Positions 1-6,469 of a stretch of 14,600 nt of DNA are shown here, in pieces. Position 1 is the stretch's first letter, and each line of letters opens with the position of its first letter. The notes below the pieces were generated by a model. It was not told the DNA's origin and searched no databases. It worked only from the letters and a program-made list of their open reading frames with translations. The position numbers and the translations under genes are program-made. The stretch comes from an uncultured Prevotellaceae bacterium (lineage in GTDB: Bacteria > Bacteroidota > Bacteroidia > Bacteroidales > Bacteroidaceae). The stretch covers positions 1 through 14,600 of the forward strand of contig CAMKTM010000036.1 in assembly GCA_946415695.1 (NCBI GenBank), written 5' to 3'.

Positions 1-73
1 TCAGGGGCACGTTGAAGTCAACGCGCACGATTGCCTTCTTACCGGCAAAGTTGTAATCTGAAATAGTCACCAT
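1..73 (-). CDS. pgk: Phosphoglycerate kinase, N-terminal fragment (cut by window edge)
   Basis: Only the first 24 codons are inside the window. Reading from the ATG at 73-71, the peptide contains the N-terminal phosphoglycerate kinase signature RVDFNVPL, preceded by a NFAGKKA segment; the Asp and Asn of this motif belong to the 3-phosphoglycerate site in the family. The enzyme makes ATP from 1,3-bisphosphoglycerate in cytoplasmic glycolysis. The gene lies 81 bases downstream of the nth stop and has its own promoter in that gap. There is no Shine-Dalgarno; the leader is A-rich and ends in TAAATCG-type heptads. The rest of the gene cannot be checked here, but the motif is distinctive. Confidence 0.88.
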   Translation of the reverse strand, partial: MVTISDYNFAGKKAIVRVDFNVPL

Positions 74-104
74 TTTGATTTACGATTTACGATTTACTAT
101 TTAT
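74..104. repeat. Heptad tandem repeat abutting the pgk start codon
   Basis: GATTTAC occurs three times in phase (77-83, 84-90, 91-97), followed by the related TATTTAT at 98-104. On the transcribed minus strand this is a run of GTAAATC units in the pgk leader ending three bases before the ATG. It is one of several start-adjacent heptad arrays in the window. Confidence 0.85.
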
Positions 105-120
105 TGTTTCTTTTGCGCTG

Positions 121-151
121 CAAAGTTACGACATTTCTATGAAATGTACAA
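121..151 (-). promoter_or_regulatory. Bacteroidetes-type promoter of pgk
   Basis: On the minus strand, TTG (149-151) is followed after 20 bases by TAACTTTG (121-128), matching the -33/-7 pattern with TAnnTTTG known for the primary sigma factor of Bacteroidetes. It begins 3 bases past the nth stop codon and would start a leader of about 40 bases before the pgk ATG. The spacer holds a perfect inverted repeat (see separate entry). Confidence 0.72.
131..147. promoter_or_regulatory. Perfect 7+7 inverted repeat in the pgk promoter spacer (operator candidate)
   Basis: ACATTTC (131-137) and GAAATGT (141-147) are perfect reverse complements separated by TAT. The dyad fills most of the 20-base gap between the -33 and -7 boxes of the pgk promoter. 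No T-run follows, so it is not a terminator. Its position suits a repressor or other regulator, but chance cannot be excluded for so short an AT-rich dyad. Confidence 0.4.
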
Positions 152-154
152 GTT

Positions 155-802
155 TTAACAGCGAAACGATTCTTTATATGTTTTGCAGAGGTGAGCGAGG
201 CCGCATTTGTCGCATTTGGGGCGGAGGGCGGTGCAGGTGTATCGGCCGTGGAGGATGAGCCAGTGATGGGCGTTGGGTATCTCTTCCTTCGTGAAGTGGC
301 GTGTCAGCATCTGCTCGACGCTGAGCGGTGTCTTGCAGGAATCTGGCACGAGCCCCAGCCGATGGCTGACGCGGAAGACGTGGGTATCGACTGCCATCCT
401 TGCCTCGCCCCAGACGACGCTCAGCACCACGTTGGCTGTCTTGCGGCCCACGCCGGGCAACTCGGTCAGCTGCTTCATGTCCTGCGGCACTTCGCCCTCG
501 TGCTTCTCCCGAAGCATCCGAGCCATCTCGACCAGATGTTTGGCTTTGTTGTTAGGGTAGGAGACCGAACTGATATAGGAGTAGATGACTTCGGGCGTAG
601 CGAGAGCCATTGCCTCGGCAGTGGGGTAGTCCTCGAAGAGTCGGGGCGTGACCTGGTTGATGCGCTTGTCGGTACATTGCGCACTGAGAATGACGGCCAC
701 GAGCAGCTGGAAGGGATTGTCGTAGTGCAACTCCGTCTTGGCTTCCGGCATGGCCTGCCGGAAGTAGTCTGCCACTTGTCTGTAAAGTTCCTTGCGTGTC
801 AT
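155..802 (-). CDS. nth: Endonuclease III (DNA glycosylase/AP lyase)
   Basis: A 215-residue protein, the usual Nth length. It removes oxidised pyrimidines from DNA and nicks the abasic site, starting base-excision repair in the cytoplasm. Visible features: the helix-hairpin-helix LPGVGRKTA with catalytic Lys121; the GPD-type motif VDTHVFRVSHRLG with catalytic Asp139 (Lys120/Asp138 in E. coli); and a complete C-terminal 4Fe-4S loop, Cys190-X6-Cys197-X2-Cys200-X5-Cys206. All key residues are present, so the enzyme should be active. The ATG at 802-800 has a strong Shine-Dalgarno, rare in this window. It lies between the GH43 gene and pgk on the same strand. Confidence 0.96.
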   Translation of the reverse strand: MTRKELYRQVADYFRQAMPEAKTELHYDNPFQLLVAVILSAQCTDKRINQVTPRLFEDYPTAEAMALATPEVIYSYISSVSYPNNKAKHLVEMARMLREKHEGEVPQDMKQLTELPGVGRKTANVVLSVVWGEARMAVDTHVFRVSHRLGLVPDSCKTPLSVEQMLTRHFTKEEIPNAHHWLILHGRYTCTALRPKCDKCGLAHLCKTYKESFRC

Positions 803-807
803 GTGTT

Positions 808-813
808 CTCCTT
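808..813 (-). promoter_or_regulatory. Shine-Dalgarno of nth
   Basis: On the minus strand AAGGAG is followed after five bases (AACAC) by the nth ATG. This is close to an ideal Shine-Dalgarno and contrasts with the A-rich or repeat-filled leaders of most genes here; it supports the chosen start. Confidence 0.7.
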
Positions 814-827
814 TTATGGGCTTCTAA

Positions 828-915
828 AACAATAAGGGCGTGCCCTCCTTTTCATAAGAGCACGCCCTTATTGCCATAAAGGCGTGCTCTTATTGCCATA
901 AAGGCACGCTCTTAT
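828..915. repeat. 22-base-period repeat, locus 1 (four units, two diverged)
   Basis: Four consecutive 22-base units at 828-849, 850-871, 872-893 and 894-915. The last two differ at only two positions (GCGTGC versus GCACGC in the core); the first two are more diverged. The 18-base core ATAARRGC-RY-GCYYTTAT is nearly self-complementary, and the core flips between units, so neighbouring units can pair. It fills most of the gap between the GH43 stop and the nth start. Related repeats lie at 4158-4237 and 11903-11983. Confidence 0.85.
831..893 (-). promoter_or_regulatory. Two overlapping, mutually exclusive hairpins between GH43 gene and nth
   Basis: Hairpin A: 854-871 pairs with 876-893, 17 of 18 positions, with a four-base loop. 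Hairpin B: 831-843 pairs perfectly with 860-872 over 13 bp with a 16-base loop, followed on the minus strand by a T-rich stretch (GTTTTAG), so it resembles an intrinsic terminator after the GH43 gene. Both need bases 860-871, so only one can form. Hairpin A would be transcribed first. Function is inferred; the arms are seen directly. Confidence 0.5.
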
Positions 916-924
916 TTTTTCCGG

Positions 925-1908
925 CTATTTCCTTATCTTGCTTTTCTTGACGCCTTCGAAGGTCATCTTCACGGGCTGTATGGTGCCGTCGGGGTTGAAG
1001 ATGAGGCGGTCGATGCAGGTGACGCGGTGGTTGCCGTCGGTCTCGTCGAGCGGACGGCGGTGGTAGATGATGTAGTACTCGTCCTTGCCAGGCACTTGGA
1101 TGACGCTGTGATGTCCGGCACCGCGGGCGATGCTCTCGTCCCTCTGCAGAATCTTACCTTTAAGCTGGAAGGGGCCGAAGGGTGTGTCGCTGATGGCGTA
1201 GGCCACGCAGTAGTCGGGGCCGGTCCATCCGCCTTGGCTCCACATGAAGTAGTACTTGCCGCCGCGCTTCAGCATGAAGGGACCTTCCACGTAGTCCTTG
1301 CTGGGTGTTATCTCGTGGAACTTCTGTCCGTCCTCCCAGGGCACGATGGAAAGGAGGTCAGGACTCAGACGGCAGACGTTGCAATGGCGCCAGCCGCCGT
1401 AGAACATGTAGTACTGTCCGTCGTCGTCGCGGAAGACGAACTGGTCGATGGGCTGTGCGCCGTTGACGATTTCATTGATGAGCGGTTTGCCGAGGGCGTC
1501 CTTGTATGGGCCTTCGGGCCGGTCGCTGACGGCCACGCCGATGCCGCCCACCTCGCCTTCGTGTACATCGTTGCCGCCGAAGAAGAGGTAGAACTTGTTG
1601 TTAGCCTCGATGATGGCGGGCGCCCAAAGCGCACGGCGAAGCCAGGGGATGTCGGCCTTGGTGATGACGTTCTCGTGCTTCGTCCAGTTCACGAGGTCGG
1701 TGCTGGAGAAGGCGTCGAAGTGGAGTTGCTCGTCGTAGGGAGCGCTGTAGGTGGGGAACACCCAGTACTTGCCGTCGAGGACTGCGCCTTCGGGGTCGGC
1801 ATACCAACCCTGGAAGATAGGGTTGCCACTGGTCTTTTTCTTCTTGGCGTCGGCTGTTCCGACGATGCAGCCCAGCATGAGGGCAATGAGGAGAGGCCTA
1901 TAGTTCAT
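925..1908 (-). CDS. Secreted glycoside hydrolase family 43 protein
   Basis: A 327-residue protein with a signal peptide (hydrophobic residues 5-19, likely cleavage after Ala21 in GTADA). The remainder fits a five-bladed beta-propeller of family GH43. The three acidic residues expected of the family are visible: Asp38 in YADPEG (general base), Asp155 in PIDQFVF (pKa modulator) and Glu208 in YVEGPF (general acid). The GHHSV motif at 265-269 is also typical. GH43 enzymes are inverting arabinofuranosidases, xylosidases, arabinanases or galactosidases acting on plant glycans; the exact substrate cannot be read from this sequence. No carbohydrate-binding module and no SusC/SusD genes are nearby, so it is not part of a visible polysaccharide utilisation locus. 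The ATG at 1908 is the end of a heptad repeat copy. Confidence 0.9.
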   Translation of the reverse strand: MNYRPLLIALMLGCIVGTADAKKKKTSGNPIFQGWYADPEGAVLDGKYWVFPTYSAPYDEQLHFDAFSSTDLVNWTKHENVITKADIPWLRRALWAPAIIEANNKFYLFFGGNDVHEGEVGGIGVAVSDRPEGPYKDALGKPLINEIVNGAQPIDQFVFRDDDGQYYMFYGGWRHCNVCRLSPDLLSIVPWEDGQKFHEITPSKDYVEGPFMLKRGGKYYFMWSQGGWTGPDYCVAYAISDTPFGPFQLKGKILQRDESIARGAGHHSVIQVPGKDEYYIIYHRRPLDETDGNHRVTCIDRLIFNPDGTIQPVKMTFEGVKKSKIRK

Positions 1909-1954
1909 AGTTAAGAGTTCATAGTTAAGAGTTAAGAGTTAGGGGTTCATAGTT
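1906..1954. repeat. Seven in-phase heptads that include the GH43 start codon
   Basis: The plus strand reads catagtt, aagagtt, catagtt, aagagtt, aagagtt, aggggtt, catagtt, all seven-base steps from 1906 to 1954. On the coding strand the unit AACTATG supplies the ATG itself at 1908-1906. Two further copies offer upstream ATGs at 1922 and 1950; the first is out of frame, and the second is in frame but meets a stop after three codons. Confidence 0.85.
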
Positions 1955-1974
1955 GATTTCCACAGAAAGGTGGC

Positions 1975-2667
1975 TTAATCTTCAACGATGCCCTTCCTTT
2001 TCTGCTTTTCGACCTGTTCCTCGACTTCTTTTGTTGAGAGGGCATCCATGAATCCTTCGAAGATGGCCTGCACGCGGTCGATGGTCTTGCGGCGGAACTT
2101 GCCGCTGCGGGGATAGAGCTTGGTGCCTGCTTTGTTGACGGCTTCCTTGTCCGTAATCCACTCTTCGGCCTTGTAGGGCTCGCCGTTCTTGCCGTCCATG
2201 TCTTCGTTGTAGTAGTAGGAAATCTGTGTGATGATGAGGCTCACCTTTTTCTCCTTTACGCTGGCACTCAAGAGGTAGCGGAAGCGGGTGCGGTCGAGGC
2301 TGAGGAACATCTTGTGGAAAATCATGTACTCCTCGATGCGAGCCACGACGGTGCCGCTCTCCTTCTCTTCGGAGATGATGCGGGTGTACTGCAGCGACGG
2401 GTCGTGGATGGCAACTTCTGCAATGGAGTCGGTGATGTAGGCGAGCAGGATGTCGTAGATTTCCTGGTCGTTCCTGTCTGTCACGGTGAAGTTCTTCTGG
2501 AAGGTGACGACGCCGTTCACTTCGGGCACCGCTCCGAGCAGGTACTTCGGGTCAGTGTTCTTGTCTTTCTTTCCTGCAAAGAGGCAGAGGGGCAAGCACA
2601 GCAGAATCATAAAGACCCCTCCGAACCTCCCCTTAAGGGGGAGACTTAATAATGAGTTAGTTTTCAT
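1975..2667 (-). CDS. DUF4468 domain-containing exported protein
   Basis: A 230-residue protein. The segment YLLGAVPEVNGVVTFQK at 42-58, a LSLDRTRFRYLL strand near 122-133, and AEEWITDKEAVNKAGTKL at 167-184 followed by FRRKTID match the DUF4468 family of Bacteroidetes exported proteins (a TBP-like fold, function unknown). A hydrophobic stretch, residues 20-31, ending in LFAGKK indicates export. The N terminus is odd: residues 8-19 are encoded by a G/C-rich repeat element, so the signal peptide has an unusually long n-region. Translation could instead start at Met20 (ATG at 2610), but that peptide would have no positive n-region. The C-terminal 20 residues are highly charged. It is downstream of the exporter permease and may share its transcript. 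Confidence 0.82.
   Translation of the reverse strand: MKTNSLLSLPLKGRFGGVFMILLCLPLCLFAGKKDKNTDPKYLLGAVPEVNGVVTFQKNFTVTDRNDQEIYDILLAYITDSIAEVAIHDPSLQYTRIISEEKESGTVVARIEEYMIFHKMFLSLDRTRFRYLLSASVKEKKVSLIITQISYYYNEDMDGKNGEPYKAEEWITDKEAVNKAGTKLYPRSGKFRRKTIDRVQAIFEGFMDALSTKEVEEQVEKQKRKGIVED
2612..2646 (+). repeat. G/C-rich hairpin element E1, inside the DUF4468 gene's 5' end
   Basis: The plus strand reads AAGACCCCTCC, then a CCTCCCC-TTAA-GGGGGAG hairpin containing the 12-base palindrome CCCCTTAAGGGG, then ACTT. It is the same family as E2 (2715-2751) but in opposite orientation, so E1 and E2 face each other across the DUF4468 start. Here the element is translated as residues 8-19 of the DUF4468 protein. 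Confidence 0.75.
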
Positions 2668-2714
2668 AATTGATATATTTTATTTATTATTTAACGTTTA
2701 ATCATTTGCCATCT

Positions 2715-2751
2715 GTCTCCCTCCCTTTGAGGGAGGGCCGGGGAGGGTCTT
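2715..2751 (-). repeat. G/C-rich hairpin element E2, at the permease stop codon
   Basis: On the minus strand, directly after the permease stop TAG, comes AAGACCCTCCCCGG, then the stem CCCTCCCT-CAA-AGGGAGGG. No T-run follows, so it is a poor intrinsic terminator and more like an intercistronic hairpin. It belongs to the family found at 2612, 4286, 6420, 13217 and 14491. Confidence 0.75.
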
Positions 2752-3975
<1,224 letters not shown>

Positions 3976-3979
3976 CTAT

Positions 3980-4025
3980 TCATTTACTATTTGACGATTG
4001 ACGATTGACGATTGACTATTTATTT
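3980..4025. repeat. Heptad tandem repeat upstream of the permease start
   Basis: TTGACGA occurs three times in phase (3991-3997, 3998-4004, 4005-4011), followed by TTGACTA (4012-4018) and a decayed copy. TTTACTA-type units continue toward the ATG. On the coding strand these are TCGTCAA units. Confidence 0.85.
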
Positions 4026-4157
4026 GTCGATTTAACTGTTTAATGTGAGTTCGATGACTTTTTTTTAGAGTTGTGGCTGTCTGTTTTGGAGTTGTCCATG
4101 TCATAGATTCGCTGTTCCTGCAGAAGCTCATCCTACGGGTCTGTTTTAATAATCCTG

Positions 4158-4237
4158 TGGTCTTATTTCAATAAAGGCGTGCCTCGTTGGCAATAAAGGC
4201 GTGCCTTTATGACAATAAGAGCGTGCCTCGTTTTTGG
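4158..4237 (+). repeat. 22-base-period element, locus 2 (80 bases, three units)
   Basis: Three 22-base units at 4166-4187, 4188-4209 and 4210-4231, built on CAATAARRGCGTGCCTCGTT. The outer ends, TGGTCTTATTTCAATAA on the left and TGCCTCGTTTTTGG on the right, are matched almost exactly by locus 3 (11903-11983) on the opposite strand. This defines an element of about 80 bases. It lies between the exporter ATPase and permease genes. Confidence 0.85.
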
Positions 4238-4285
4238 GGATGACGTGCGATGTTTTTCCGTCGAACTCAGGTTATTTGCTTTTTT

Positions 4286-4316
4286 CCCCCCCCTTACAGG
4301 GGGGCGGGGGGAGCTT
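4286..4316 (-). repeat. G/C-rich hairpin element E3, at the ATPase stop codon
   Basis: On the minus strand, immediately after the ATPase stop TAA, the sequence reads AAGCTCCCCCCG, then a stem CCCCCC-TGTAA-GGGGGG, then an A-run. It starts at the stop codon exactly as E2 and E4 do. Confidence 0.72.
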
Positions 4317-5069
4317 TTAGTCATCGTTTGTTTTAGGCAGGGCAGCCAGTGCTTCGCGGGCATCGAGGATGTTGGGATTTTCCTTGTCCTCGCGTATCTT
4401 GCCGTCGCGCAGCATGATGTTTCGGCTGCTGTACTGTGCTATCTCGGGGTTGTGGGTGACGAAGATGAGGGTGCGTCCCTGGCGGTGCAGTTCCTGGAAG
4501 AGGCAGAGAATCTCGAACGAGGTGCGTGTGTCGAGGTTGCCTGTTGCTTCGTCGGCCAGGATGACGGCTGGGTCGTTGACCAAAGCGCGGGCGATGGCGA
4601 CGCGTTGCATCTGTCCGCCCGACATCTGGTTGCTCTTGTGCTCCAGGCGGTCGCCCAGTCCGACGGCCTGCAGGGCCTTGACGGCAGCCTCGCGGCGCTG
4701 GCGGGCATTGTACGTCTTGTTGTACATCAGGGGCAGCTCCACGTTCTCCACGGCCGTCGTCTTTGCCAGGAGGTTGTAGTTCTGGAAGATGAAGCCTATC
4801 TTGCGGTTGCGGAGGACGGCTCGTTCGCTGCGGCGCATTTTGCGGACAGGCACGCCGTCCAGGATGTATTCGCCGCTGGTGGGCGTGTCGAGGCAACCTA
4901 ACTGGTTGAGCAACGTGCTCTTGCCCGAGCCGGATGTACCCATGATGGTGACGAACTCGCCTTCGTATATCTTGAAGCTGACGCTACGGAGCGCCTTCAC
5001 CACCTCGCTGCCGACATGGAATTCGCGCCGGACGTCCTGCAGTTCGATGACTACCTTATTTGAATTCAT
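4317..5069 (-). CDS. MacB/LolD-type ABC transporter ATPase
   Basis: A 250-residue cytoplasmic ATPase of the MacB/LolD type that would drive the permease at 2752-3975. All nucleotide-binding motifs are intact: Walker A GTSGSGKST (44-52), Q-loop Gln96 in FIFQNYNLL, signature MSGGQMQRVAIARAL (149-163), Walker B VILADE (169-174) followed by the D-loop region GNLD, and the switch His206 in VTHNP. The signature begins with Met instead of the usual Leu, a mild variant. The LLAKTTAVENVELPLMY stretch after the Q-loop is typical of this subfamily. It is transcribed after the MacA-like gene, with a 114-base gap holding a large inverted heptad repeat. The C-terminal 25 residues are a charged tail without a domain. 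Confidence 0.95.
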   Translation of the reverse strand: MNSNKVVIELQDVRREFHVGSEVVKALRSVSFKIYEGEFVTIMGTSGSGKSTLLNQLGCLDTPTSGEYILDGVPVRKMRRSERAVLRNRKIGFIFQNYNLLAKTTAVENVELPLMYNKTYNARQRREAAVKALQAVGLGDRLEHKSNQMSGGQMQRVAIARALVNDPAVILADEATGNLDTRTSFEILCLFQELHRQGRTLIFVTHNPEIAQYSSRNIMLRDGKIREDKENPNILDAREALAALPKTNDD

Positions 5070-5177
5070 AGTTCAGAGGTTAGAGGTTAGGGGTTAGAGG
5101 TTAGAGGATAGTTGGGGATGCGGGTTAGGGTCCAAAGGTATTCTCTAACCACTAACCTCTAACCACTAACCTCTAGT
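5067..5177. repeat. Large inverted heptad repeat between adaptor and ATPase genes
   Basis: The left arm has TTAGAGG/TTAGGGG heptads from 5074 to 5108; the right arm has CTCTAAC/CACTAAC heptads from 5143 to 5177. Bases 5075-5106 pair with 5143-5174 at 29 of 32 positions, with a 36-base spacer. The 'cat' of the ATPase start (5067-5069) belongs to the first heptad, catagtt. In RNA this would be a long, imperfect hairpin just before the ATPase start codon. Confidence 0.88.
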
Positions 5178-5183
5178 CACGAT

Positions 5184-6353
5184 TTATTTCTTCTTATCCT
5201 TATCTTGGTTCCTGTTCCTTGGTTTAGGCATGAAGGGGTTGCTCTGCTGCTGTCCCTCTTCCTCGAGCGCATTGCTCTGTACGTCGATGATGACCTTTGT
5301 GCCAGCTTGCAAGCCGCCCGTCACCTGTGTCAGCGTGCCGTTCGTGACGCCTGTCTGAATGGCGATGGCCTTGAGGTTTGGCCCCTCCTTTGTCCAGACC
5401 TTCTGGTGGCTGTCAACATCGGTGATTGTCTCGCCTTCGTTGAGCATGGCCTCGTTGGGCTTGAAGCGGAGCGCCTTCGTAGGAATGGCGAGCACGCCGG
5501 GCATCTCGAGCGTGTAGATGTTGACGTTAGCCGTGAGGCCTGGCTTGAGTTTCAGGTCCTGGTTAGGTGCACTGATGACCACTTCATAAGTCACGACGTT
5601 GCTCTCTGTCGTAGGCTGCTGGCGCACCTGAGTGACGACACCCTGGAAGGTGTCATTGGGAAAAGCATCGACGGTGAAGCTGACGCGCTGACCTTCCTTC
5701 ACCTCGCCGATGTCCGCCTCGTCAACATCCGCAATGACGCGCATGTCGGTCAGGTCGCGGGCAATGGTGAAGAGGGTTGGCGTGTTGAAGCTCGAGGCGA
5801 CCGTCTGTCCTTCCTCCACTTCCTTCTTCAGCACGACGCCGTCGATAGGGCTGGTGATGGTGGCATAGCCCAGGTTCGTCTGTGCCTTCTTGACGCTCTC
5901 TTTCTGGTGCGTCACCGTCTGCTCTGCCTTGATGTAGGAGAGGCGTGCCTGCTCGAAGTCGTTGGCAGAGATGAGGCCCTTGTCGTGGAGCGCCTTGAAG
6001 CGCTCGTAGTTGGTCTTCTGGTAGTCGAGTTCGCTCTGTGCGCTCTTCAGGTTGGCCTGTGCGCTGCTCAGCTCGCTCATCAGGTTGGTGCGGTCCAGCT
6101 CGGCAATGATGTCGCCAGCCTTGACCACGCTGTTGTAATCGACGTAGAGCTTGCTGACGATGCCGCTCACCTGCGTGCCGACATCGACGCTCGTCACGGG
6201 CTCGATGGTGCCGGTCGCTGTCACGCTCGTCGTAACGTCCTGTACTGCTGCTTCAACCTCAGTGTAGGTGAACTCAATCTTCTTGTCGCAGCTACTCACG
6301 ATGGCAGTTGCTGCAATCAGCAACGCTGCCTTGATGAATGTGTGCTTTCTCAT
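5184..6353 (-). CDS. MacA-like periplasmic adaptor (HlyD/RND family), lipoprotein
   Basis: A 389-residue membrane-fusion protein linking the ABC permease to the TolC-like channel. Numbering from the ATG at 6353: signal peptide with lipobox VSSC, lipid Cys22; lipoyl-like half-motifs at about 48-87 (GTIEPVTSVDVGTQVSG to AGDIIAELD) and 168-190 (ATITSPIDGVVLKKEVEEG); a coiled-coil hairpin at about 89-162; then beta-barrel and membrane-proximal domains to about 370, and a Lys/Asn/Gln-rich tail. E. coli MacA has a membrane anchor instead of a lipid, while RND adaptors such as AcrA are lipoproteins, so this one resembles both. A GTG immediately before the ATG (6356-6354) could add one Met; the ATG is preferred. 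Confidence 0.93.
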   Translation of the reverse strand: MRKHTFIKAALLIAATAIVSSCDKKIEFTYTEVEAAVQDVTTSVTATGTIEPVTSVDVGTQVSGIVSKLYVDYNSVVKAGDIIAELDRTNLMSELSSAQANLKSAQSELDYQKTNYERFKALHDKGLISANDFEQARLSYIKAEQTVTHQKESVKKAQTNLGYATITSPIDGVVLKKEVEEGQTVASSFNTPTLFTIARDLTDMRVIADVDEADIGEVKEGQRVSFTVDAFPNDTFQGVVTQVRQQPTTESNVVTYEVVISAPNQDLKLKPGLTANVNIYTLEMPGVLAIPTKALRFKPNEAMLNEGETITDVDSHQKVWTKEGPNLKAIAIQTGVTNGTLTQVTGGLQAGTKVIIDVQSNALEEEGQQQSNPFMPKPRNRNQDKDKKK

Positions 6354-6359
6354 CACTTT

Positions 6360-6411
6360 ATTTACTATTTGACGATTTACGATTTACAATGTATGTACGA
6401 TTTAGCAATTT
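6360..6411. repeat. Heptad-type repeat upstream of the adaptor start
   Basis: TTTACTATTTGACGATTTACG followed by ATTTAC, TACGATTTA and GCAATTTAAC forms a decayed run of GATTTAC/TTTGACG heptads like those at 77-104 and 3980-4025. It lies between the adaptor start and element E4. Confidence 0.7.
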
Positions 6412-6419
6412 AACTTTAC

Positions 6420-6469
6420 TTCCCGCTCTCCCACGGGAGAGGCTTTCCCCTAAAGGGGGTAGGGGAGTC
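6420..6469 (-). repeat. G/C-rich hairpin element E4, at the TolC-like gene's stop codon
   Basis: On the minus strand, from the stop TAA onward, the sequence reads AAGACTCCCCTA, then CCCCTTTAGGGG, then a second stem CTCTCCC-GT-GGGAGAG. It contains two hairpins without a T-run. The AAGACTCC edge overlaps the stop codon. Confidence 0.72.

Larger units (their letters stand above)
3976..4316. other. 341-base gap between ATPase and permease genes, filled with repeats
   Basis: The gap contains a heptad array next to the permease ATG (3980-4025), an 80-base 22-period repeat element (4158-4237) and a G/C-rich hairpin element abutting the ATPase stop (4286-4316). The middle, about 4040-4157, shows no recognisable gene, promoter or RNA. 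A minus-strand open stretch there encodes at most about 50 low-complexity residues running into the heptads and is not convincing. Confidence 0.7.

Noticed and set aside
828..915. CRISPR array
   Set aside because: The repeats are directly adjacent with no unique spacers, are too few, and no cas genes are present.
2715..2751. Intrinsic terminators at the G/C-rich elements E2-E4
   Set aside because: Stable stems are present, but none is followed by a T-run in the direction of transcription.
4040..4157. Small gene or gene remnant between ATPase and permease genes
   Set aside because: A 30-codon open stretch on the minus strand has a stop directly before it, no start with a ribosome site and a low-complexity Ser/Lys/Asn ending.
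4163..4363. Minus-strand 66-codon open frame across the ATPase stop and locus 2 repeats
   Set aside because: Most of it translates the 22-base repeat and the G/C-rich hairpin; the similar peptide at 11923-11978 is the same repeat, not a protein family.
5074..5177. Telomere-like TTAGGG repeats
   Set aside because: The heptads TTAGAGG/TTAGGGG are seven bases long, internal to an operon, and fit the wider heptad pattern of the window; there is no sign of a DNA end.
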